Below are positions 56,964-64,000 of a stretch of 64,000 bases of DNA, in pieces. This DNA is from Tridacna crocea (taxonomy: Eukaryota > Mollusca > Bivalvia > Cardiida > Cardiidae). Below the pieces are notes generated by a model, which saw only the letters and a list, made by a program, of their open reading frames with translations, was not told where the DNA came from and did not search any database. Numbering within the stretch: position 1 is the stretch's first letter; the number at the start of each line of letters is the position of its first letter. The stretch spans positions 58,477,159 to 58,541,158 of the forward strand of contig OX031059.1 in the NCBI GenBank assembly GCA_943736015.1. The letters run 5' to 3'. The translations under genes were made by a program, and so were the position numbers.

Positions 56964-57512
56964 TTAGTTTAAAGGTGGCCCTTCAGATTTTGGGACGAAA
57001 ATTTCAAAAAATTTAAATAAAATATCCTTGTATTCCCAAAGCCTAATAATTTTCATTCATAAAATCCTTGTAGTCGAAAACCATCCGACAACTAGATAAA
57101 TTAGAGATTTACTGCAACACAGTTCGACACTGAAGGGAAACACAGTCTATTTTTACATCAGCAACTCGCTCATTTACATACCAGAAATATACAGACGAAG
57201 CTTCAAACATAGCATCTGAAGTTTTAGACATTATGGAAAATAATTACATGTTTGTTATGTTATGGAATTTAATAGTCATTAATCACATGCAAGTCAATGA
57301 ACATTCCCACAATGCTTTTTTGATTTTGGGGGGAAATCTAAAAATAGCTTAAGAGGCTACATAGCCTTCTAAGGGAATATCACCAAAAATTTTTTTTTTC
57401 GTAATTTTATGATTCTTAATTACTGATGATTTGTATTGTTTTTTCATATAAATTCCAGTGACATATATATTTTTTAATTTGGTGTGACGTGAAAATTGTA
57501 AATACCCACCTT
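56964..57512 (+). repeat. Element E550, third copy
   Basis: AAAGGTGGCCCTTCAGATTT to AAATACCCACCTTTAA, about 550 bp and uninterrupted. AAAGGTGG/CCACCTTT are its terminal inverted repeats. It lies in direct tandem with the copy ending at 56915. Confidence 0.75.
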
Positions 57513-57817
57513 TAACGTAGTTAATCATAGACATAGTAATACCCTAGTTAACCCTACCCACTTTGCACACACATTGAATGTAGTTAACCGTACTTTAATT
57601 TCAACCTACTTCAAAAGACTTTCTATATTTTCTCTCATTGCCAATTTTGAACCTAATTTGAACTTGAATGTACATGTACTTCAACCTAGTTGACCATGCT
57701 AAAACTATGGCAGACTATGTTTGAAATTAACTATGCACAACTCAATGTGCAAGACCGTTAATGTGATCATGGTGTTAGGCTGTCACCCAAAGTGAGACCA
57801 AATATTTTTTTGTATAA

Positions 57818-57876
57818 ACAGTGTGGAGTAAGATCAGTCACAGAATTCTGTAGTCTGTTCTTTGACCAACATTGTC
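57818..57876. repeat. PAL2 palindrome, decayed
   Basis: ACAGTGTGGAGTAAGATCAG and CTGTTCTTTGACCAACATTG. Confidence 0.5.
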
Positions 57877-57941
57877 AGTCACAATATGATTTGTCAGAAT
57901 ACTTTAAAATCTAAATATTTGAGGATATACTTGAGTGACAA

Positions 57942-58840
57942 ACAAGAGCTTCTCAGAGCAGTGAATATATGCCCGAAGGGGCTTGTCAGTGAAATGAGCA
58001 TTGACGGATGGGCCATGAATGAAGAGAAGTTATTCTCCATGATATGTGAAAAATATTAAAGGGCAATAACTAAAAAAATAAGGGTGGCAAAGCTACAAAT
58101 TTTGTGAATTGCTCTTATCCACAAGGTGTTCTATCAGTCTTTGAAGGTTCAAGATCATATCTTTTACATTTTAAAAATTATGGCCTAGACGAAAATTCAA
58201 AGTGAAAAAGGCAATAACTCAAAAAGAAGGATAGCAGAGTTATAGTTCTTGTGCAATGCACTTCTTCATAATGTGTTCTATTAGTCTTTGAAGTTCCAAG
58301 ATGATGGATTTTAAAGTTTGGAAGTTATGGTCTTTACAAAAATTCAAACTGAAAATTAACAAATGGCAATAACTCAAAAAATAAAGGTGGCAGAGTTATG
58401 ATTCATGTGCAGTGCACTTCACCATAATGGGTTCTATCAGTGTATGACGTTCCAAGTTAATAGCTTTTATAGTTTGGAAGTTATGGCCTGGACAAAAATT
58501 CAAACTGAAAATTAACAAAGGGTAGTAACTCAAAAAATAATGGTGGCAGAGTTATGGTTCATGTGCACTGCACTTCTCCATTATGTGTTCTACCAGTGTA
58601 TGCAGTTTCAAGTTGATACCTTTAATAGTATGGAAGTTATGGTCTGGACAAAAATTCAAAGTGAAAAGTTGATTATTTCAGAAATCAGGGGCAGATAATT
58701 GTAGAAGGTAAACAGCGATCCAAATTCTAAGATCCAGGTGCACAACTAGACATCATGGAAATTCAATATTGTGGCAAGTTTCAAATAATTCCGATGGATA
58801 CTGTAGAGGAGTTGCGCACCCAAGAACGGACAGACGGATG

Positions 58841-58879
<39 letters not shown>

Positions 58880-58930
58880 GGACGGACAACCAGGGGTATA
58901 AAATAATACGACCCTTTGGGCTTATAAAAA
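57942..58930 (+). mobile_element. AAG element, ATGCCCGAAGGG variant
   Basis: ACAAGAGCTTCTCAGAGCAG start. ATGCCCGAAGGGG pairs with the 3' ACCCTTTGGGCTTAT. Four units of 148-158 bp (marker GGCAATAACTCAAAAA at about 58061, 58209, 58363 and 58521). A (CAGA)n tail lies at 58830-58886, and it ends TATAAAAA. Confidence 0.77.
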
Positions 58931-59205
58931 GGATATAGAGGCAAACTGAGACAAAACTTAAAATTTTCCATCTATAACTATTGCATTTTAGACATATAAC
59001 CACAACTTGATTTTAAAGACTGCAGAAAATGTCTTGTAAAAGTTGCAGTGAATCCTTTAGACTGTTTCTGACTCTTCACATTTTCCTACTCAGACATACA
59101 AAGTCTGCATTATTTTGGTATGTGATCAATACAACAATGTAATGCTGTCAGATGACAAATTAAATTTGCTTGACTCTTTCTATCTCAGTGTTTGTAACCA
59201 AATTC

Positions 59206-59421
59206 TTAACTCTTCACCAAACAAAATTTTAGACCGTGTCAAAATGAAAGCTCTTGCAGACGACAAAATAAATATAACCCAAAAAATTGAAATTTGTTGC
59301 CAGAAGAATAGAAAACATTGTGGGAAAAGGAGAAAATGCTGGTTACCAGCATTTTCTCTTTTTCCCATAATGTTTTCAAAAGGCTTCTATCTCACTCAGG
59401 GTTGTTTGGCAAAGGGGTTAA
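59206..59421 (-). repeat. TM1 copy
   Basis: TTAACTCTTCACCAAACAAA to GGCAAAGGGGTTAA. The short arm is shortened (CTCACTCAGGGTTGTTTGG). Confidence 0.8.
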
Positions 59422-59649
59422 AAGGGCAGATAACTGTAAAACTTAGATGGCTTAGGCTATTAATCTTTGTCTGATTGCCAGCTACTGTTTTGCGACTGAA
59501 AAGTGGTCCAGATATACAACTTTTGGTAATACAAAGGGGTTATAGCTCTGAAACTCTGCCAGCCAGAGTTCTCTAGGTGAAAACATATCTTCTAAAGCTA
59601 GCTAAAAAGTAAACAAAAAGTAAGTATCTTGGCAATATTTTACATAGCT

Positions 59650-59870
59650 TTAAACCTTTACCACTTAATAGTGACTTTTGTCGACCCTGAAGTAGAAGCC
59701 TTTTGAAAACATTGTGGTAAAAGGAGAATGCTGGTTACCGGCATTTTCTCCTTTTCCCACTATGTTTTCTATCCTATCAAAGAAAACTCATTTGATATCA
59801 GCCACATTGAAAGTGTCATCAGCCTACAATTTGGACCAGTCTTTAAAATTGTTGTTTGGTAAGGAGTTAA
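59650..59870 (+). repeat. TM1 copy
   Basis: TTAAACCTTTACCACTTAAT to GGTAAGGAGTTAA. Core lacks a few bases (GGAGAATGCTGG). Confidence 0.82.
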
Positions 59871-60072
59871 AAACACAATTTTCTCAGCACTTTGACTGCC
59901 AGTACAGTAACAGATTGTCATTTTCACAATGATTTCCGTTCTTTTGTATTGTATGATTTGATTTTAAATACATTTCAACACTCACATTGTTTACTTTTGG
60001 CCATTTCTGGGCCTTTATTGCCCTTGACTTTTTATCTGACCATCATACCAAGATCAGCCGAACTGTCAACTT

Positions 60073-60292
60073 TTAACTGGCAGCAAAATTTTAGATCTAT
60101 TGGAATTAAAAGCATTTGCAGAAAGACATGTTCAATATGTCTCATATTCTCAAATATTTCTTTATGAAATATTGTTGAAAAAGGAGAAAAATGCTGGTTA
60201 CTAGCACTTTCTACATTTGTTACTAGATCAATATGTTCGAAAGCCCTTCTCCTAAGGGTTGTTAAAGGCCTGGATAGTGTGATAAAGGGCTT
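60073..60292 (-). repeat. TM1 copy, degenerate
   Basis: TTAACTGGCAGCAAAATTTT to GATAAAGGGCTTA; the palindrome is mostly unpaired. Confidence 0.65.
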
Positions 60293-60675
60293 ATTACCAT
60301 AATTTAAAATAGATTGCAGCTAATAATCAAAGTACTGAAAGTACTCATGGAAGTCGATTTTAGAATTAGATTGAGTAAATGAAGAAATCGTTCCCCCTGG
60401 TCTGAAGGTGCGTTCAATTTGGATGTGACCAAAAGTTTCTCATCATGTGCAGAGTGAAATAGTCAACAAAACTCAATACTATTCAAGATGAAACAGTTAA
60501 ACAAAAAGAAGAACAGAAACAAAGCTTCTTTTTTTTTCACTTTAATTTGAAAGAAGTGTCATCTTCTCGTAACATGAATCGAGTACCACAACATAATGAA
60601 TACATGTATTATGTAAAGGTAGTTGAAACAAGTAAACAGTATATTTGTGAATAAACACCTCCATCTCATGTCAAT
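60293..60675. other. AT-rich sequence, nothing recognised
   Basis: No exon or repeat signature. Confidence 0.35.
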
Positions 60676-60757
60676 ACCCTTTTGCACACAATGACGACTT
60701 TTGACTACTCTTGGAGAGAAGCAGCTTGAAAATATTGTGGCAAAAGTAGAAAACAAT
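60676..60757 (+). repeat. TM1 short arm and half core
   Basis: CCCTTTTGCACACAATGACG to AATATTGTGGCAAAAGTAG; the rest is lost. Confidence 0.6.
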
Positions 60758-61154
60758 TGAATACTAAGTGTTACATTCTTATCCCAGTGCTTTGTCTCAA
60801 TTAAGACCTGTCAAAAAGGCTCGCAAAAAGACTAGGAAGTTTAACTTTGAACTGCATAAAAAAGAAAATGTGGCTTTTATTGCATAATATTTCAAGGGAC
60901 CAAAACAAAAATCTCATATCTTTCTTATATTTTCGAAACATCAAAATAAGTAATAATAGCTTGTAAAGATCTTTCTGATATTTTTTTAATTGTATGCCCT
61001 TGTAGTATGATGAACATTGAAAGTATATTTTAATACTTCAGCTAGAGTATATTCTCATACTGTTAAATTTGTTTAATGCAGAGAATACTTCTAAGACAAA
61101 TTTAGGGACCATACCACTTGTATAAAGAGAAATAAATGGCCCTTGAATCAAAAC

Positions 61155-61560
61155 TTAACCCATAGCCAACTAGCCCGATTTTTAAAGTTGTTCGGTATAT
61201 TTTTGAAAACACTGTGTCCAAAGGTAAAAATGCTTGCGACAAGCATTTTCATCTCTGCTGATGCTTTGAGTTGCAAATAAATGAAAGTAAAAAAAGCTCA
61301 AAATCTTATACTTGGTGATGATTTTTAAAAAGAAAACATGAGTACATGCATTTAGCCAACAACTTGCACACTATGTCAAAGGAATCTACAGATAAACACT
61401 GGTACATTGCAACACAATGCTTTCTTCATATAATCCAAATAGTGTCTCTTTCCAATAATGTTTATATTTATCCTTTCAGTACCTTTTCCACTTTTTTGGC
61501 CGTTTTTTGAAGTTGTCTGCTGAAATTTGGGACAATTTAATTTTTGTCTGCTAGTAACTA
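61155..61560 (+). repeat. TM1-like copy with altered centre, interrupted
   Basis: TTAACCCATAGCCAACTAGC, ACACTGTGTCC, and the paired centre AAAATGCTTGCGACAAGC with CATTTTC. The long arm resumes at about 61446 (TTTCCAATAATGTTTATATT, AGTTGTCTGCTGAAA). The 180 bp between is unassigned. Confidence 0.6.
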
Positions 61561-61783
61561 TTTATTAAACAACAAAATTTTAGACTGGTCTAAATTGAAA
61601 GCACTTGCAGACAACAAAATAAAGGCAACTCAAAAATTAAAGTTTTCTTTCAGGCAAGGCGGAAAACACTGTGGAAAAAGGAGAAATTATTGGTAACCAG
61701 CATTTTCTCCTTTTCCAACAATGTTTTCAAAAGCCTTCTATCTCAGGGTCGTGAAAACCAGGGATGATTTGGTAAAGGGTTAA
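61557..61783 (-). repeat. TM1 copy
   Basis: TTTATTAAACAACAAAATTT to GGTAAAGGGTTAA. The core has GGAGAAATTATTGG at left, only partly paired. Confidence 0.77.
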
Positions 61784-62009
61784 TTGATTAAAGAACAGGC
61801 AAATATAGTAAGATACAGCATGTAAACATAAAGGTAGTGGCAAAAATATAATGAACATGTACCTAAAAGTAATCAAGTGAAAATATATACACAAAAACCT
61901 GACTAGCCAGATGATGTGTATGTAAAATATCAATCTATCACTCTATCTACATAAAAAAAAATTTAGTCTTGAAAAGATTTGCAAACAAGAAATGAACTTT
62001 TGCTCAAAG

Positions 62010-62122
62010 TGTGCAGTAGCCTTTTGAAGAAAGAAAACATGGTGACCAATGGAGTAAATATGCATTACAAGCACTTTCTCGTATACCGAAAATGTTTCCG
62101 AAAGCATTCTACCTCAAGTCTA
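62010..62122 (-). repeat. TM1 core remnant
   Basis: AAGAAAACATGGTGACC, GCATTACAAGCACTTTCTCG and TTCCGAAAGCATTCTACCTC. Cut by the element beginning at 62125. Confidence 0.5.
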
Positions 62123-62249
62123 TAAACTAGAGGCGCTTGAGCGCCTGTATCGCTCCACAGGCCTGATTTTTCTGTAACGGTGAAGAGAAGTTTTTAACAA
62201 TTACCATTCATTCCTGCATTTTAGGTCACTTTAAAAGAAAAAAAGCTAT

Positions 62250-62419
62250 GAAAACGTGAGAAAAGAAGAAAATAAAAGTAACCTGCATTTTCTTAGTTTT
62301 ACACAATAATTTCTACCCTTTTTGATACAAGTTTTACTAATTTGAAGATTTATTATGTTGTCTGCAACGTCTTTCAATTATGGCCAGTTATAAAAATTTT
62401 GTCTTCTGGTTATAGTTAA
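62250..62419 (+). repeat. TM1 copy
   Basis: Core and long arm (TTATGTTGTCTGCAACGTC) ending GGTTATAGTTAA. The TTAA is shared with the next copy. The short arm is eroded. Confidence 0.65.
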
Positions 62420-62715
62420 CTCATTACCAAATGACAACATTTTAGGGTTGTCAAAATGGAAAGCATTTTGTAGATGAAAAAATAAAAGTAACTGAAAATT
62501 TAAAGGTTGTTTTGTGAAGGGTAGATAACATTGTGGGAAAAGGTTACAACAAATTAAACATTGATGAAATGATGATTTCTCTCCTTGATAGAGTAGAAAA
62601 CACTGAGGGAAAAAGAGAAAATGCTGATTACCAGCATTTTCTCCTTTTCCAAGAGTGTTTTCTAAAGACTTCTTCTTTAGGGTCGTTAAAAGTCAGGACT
62701 GTATGGTAAAGACTT
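62416..62715 (-). repeat. TM1 composite (two left halves)
   Basis: A long arm and left core (to about 62543), then a second partial long arm, full core and short arm ending GGTAAAGACTTA. Looks like a partial duplication or two merged copies. Confidence 0.65.
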
Positions 62716-62970
62716 ACCAGCATAGGAACTAACCTCCAATACAACAATGAAATCAAAATTAATAGTATGAGAGAAGAAATTTTTCAAAGATTTTACTTTA
62801 TACCATAAAAGGAAAATGAGTCTCCCATAAAAGCCATGTTTTTTGATGGATCTTTTTTTTTTTTGTAAGGAATTCTGTAGACCTCTCTCTAAGGAACATT
62901 CCTGCAAAAAAATAATGCTATCCAATTAGTGCTTTGGGAGGAGAAGATTTTTAAAGGTTTTTTTACTTTG

Positions 62971-62984
62971 GTTGCCATGGCAAC
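62971..62984. promoter_or_regulatory. Perfect X-box (RFX-type) palindrome
   Basis: GTTGCCATGGCAAC, about 200 bp downstream of the stop codon of the minus-strand gene at 63181. Confidence 0.45.
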
Positions 62985-63180
62985 CAGAATTATTCATGGA
63001 ACACAATTATTTGAAGGAATTTGAAACAGGACCACCTAAGGAACATTCCTGTGAAATTTGGTAGAAATCCAGTCCATAGTTTCTGAGGAGAAGTTTTTTT
63101 AAAGAAAAAGTTTACGGACGGATGCACGCACATAAACATCTTCTTTCGTAGAGATTAGTCGGAGTCTGCACTGTTGTAGT

Positions 63181-63279
63181 TTAGTGCTTTACGTAGTCCC
63201 TCTTAATGATGGTGTACTTGTATTCTGCAATGTATGCCTGCAACTCGCCCTCTACTTGGGAGGATGGCTCCTGGCAAGT
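63181..63279 (-). CDS. Terminal coding exon of an unidentified gene
   Basis: The acceptor is a 15-base T run followed by CAG. It encodes TCQEPSSQVEGELQAYIAEY, then KYTIIKRDYVKH and a TAA stop at 63181-63183, 32 residues. The frame is the only one of three giving a sensible peptide, and it joins in phase to LSDLAWPN of the exon at 63976. I do not recognise the family. No polyadenylation signal was found close by in the minus direction. It marks the 3' end of a gene upstream of RGS22 on the same strand. Confidence 0.65.
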   Translation of the reverse strand, partial: TCQEPSSQVEGELQAYIAEYKYTIIKRDYVKH

Positions 63280-63420
63280 CTGAAAAAAAAAAAAAAGCCA
63301 TTGAAATTAAAAAAAAAAATGAATTTACTTTTGAAAATCAAACAAACAAGTTAGTATGAAATTCCCACACAAAAAAAATATTCTGGGCTATTTTTCACAC
63401 ATAATTTGTGTAAGTAGCAG

Positions 63421-63637
63421 TTAACATTACCAAACAACAATATTTTAGGTTTGCCCAAATCAAAAGCATTTGCAGACCGAAAAATAAAAGTAACTGAAAA
63501 TTTGAAATTTGTTTTGTGGAGGGTAGAAAACATTGTGAGAATGCTGGTTACCAGCATTTTCTCCTTTTCCCATACTGTTTTCTAAAAGCTTCTTTCTTAG
63601 GGTCGTCAAAAGTAGGGACTCTGTGGTAATGGGTTAA
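63421..63637 (-). repeat. TM1 copy in the terminal intron of the unidentified gene
   Basis: TTAACATTACCAAACAACAA to GGTAATGGGTTAA. The left core lacks GGAAAAGGAGA (GTGAGAATGCTGG). Confidence 0.82.
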
Positions 63638-63975
63638 CTATGTTTCCTAATAATCAGCTGCAATATGCATTAGCAATGAAAGGATTTTCTGCAGTATCTC
63701 TGCACTTTTCTTGATCTATGCCCATAGAAATTAGAATTTCTGGTGATAATGGAAATATATAATTTGAGTCACAGTTACTTTGAGAATTTTAGAGAATCAC
63801 AGTGGTTCTATTATTTTCAATAGCAAATGACTGAGGAAACAAGTGAGTCAAGATAGCCCTATTTCAGTCTCCTGAAAAAGAACGTTGAATTATCATCAAT
63901 GCTGATACACCAATAAGAATGTCCCAACATGTTAGTAAACAAACGGCACAAGATCAATCTTTTTCCAGATCTTAC

Positions 63976-64000
63976 GTTTGGCCATGCAAGGTCTGAAAGA
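63976..64000 (-). CDS. Partial penultimate exon of the unidentified gene
   Basis: Coding sequence enters from beyond the window edge and ends at a good donor (AAC then GTAAGATC). In the frame that joins to TCQEPSS it reads LSDLAWPN. Only 25 nt are visible, so the call rests on the donor and the phase match. Confidence 0.5.

Larger units (their letters stand above)
62125..63130 (+). mobile_element. AAG element, GCTCCACAGGC variant, with TM1 copies inside
   Basis: AACTAGAGGCGCTTGAGCGC (hairpin GGCGCTTGAGCGCC), TATCGCTCCACAGGCC. The middle is occupied by TM1 copies (62250-62715). From about 62790, CCATGTTTTTTGATGGATC, AGGAACATTCCTG, an X-box unit and TTTACGGACGGATGCACGC follow. The 3' terminal pairing sequence is missing. 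That both parts belong to one element is an inference. Confidence 0.5.

Noticed and set aside
203..63637. Dozens of 60-110 codon frames containing GKGENAGYQHFLLFPQCF-like peptides on both strands
   Set aside because: All lie across TM1 cores. The peptide is the translation of the palindrome and recurs on both strands at unrelated loci, so it is not a gene family.

Overview
The window is animal nuclear DNA, most probably from a bivalve mollusc. It is AT-rich and intron-rich. It holds a metazoan-specific RGS22-type gene and a dense layer of short mobile elements whose designs (short 5' hairpin, GACGGACG-type tails, ends reading GGTGAGCTAAAAA) I associate with bivalve genomes. No bacterial, phage or CRISPR feature is present. 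The taxonomic call is an inference.

Genes. From 34081 down to 2748 the minus strand carries 16 coding exons of a regulator of G-protein signalling 22 (RGS22) orthologue. All splice sites fit the AG/GT rule, all intron phases agree, and the exons sum to 3798 nt (1266 codons) of open frame. The 3' end lies left of the window. The first exon was not found. At the right edge (63181-64000, minus strand) sit the last coding exon and part of the preceding exon of a second gene that I do not recognise.

Repeats. The dominant feature is one palindrome-centred MITE family, called TM1 here, with about 80 complete, broken or nested copies and roughly a quarter of the window. Each copy is about 225-230 bp, starts and ends with TTAA, has CCCTTTACC-like termini, and centres on a near-perfect 60-70 bp palindrome. 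The TTAA duplication and CCC/GGG ends point to piggyBac-type mobilisation. TM1 copies occur in 14 of the 15 RGS22 introns seen. They also sit inside one another and are often joined end to end through one shared TTAA.

A second layer is a set of unrelated-looking elements with one architecture, called AAG elements here: a 5' ACAAGAG or AACTAGAG start, a tiny hairpin, subterminal inverted repeats, an internal tandem array, and often a (GACG)n or (CAGA)n tail. Several carry a perfect RFX X-box palindrome near the 3' end.

A third layer is single or low-copy elements: a 259 bp Mutator-like MITE with 60 bp inverted repeats and 9 bp duplications (39389), two hAT-like elements (26247 and 36771), a second TTAA MITE (10178), a GC-rich MITE (12005), tRNA-derived SINEs (16724, 22262, 34632, 43041), and several smaller palindromic families.

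Layout. 1-2747: repeats beyond the last RGS22 exon seen. 2748-34081: RGS22 exons with repeat-filled introns. 34082-63180: about 29 kb with no supported exon, containing nested transposons, tandem arrays and large hairpins. 63181-64000: 3' end of the neighbouring minus-strand gene.
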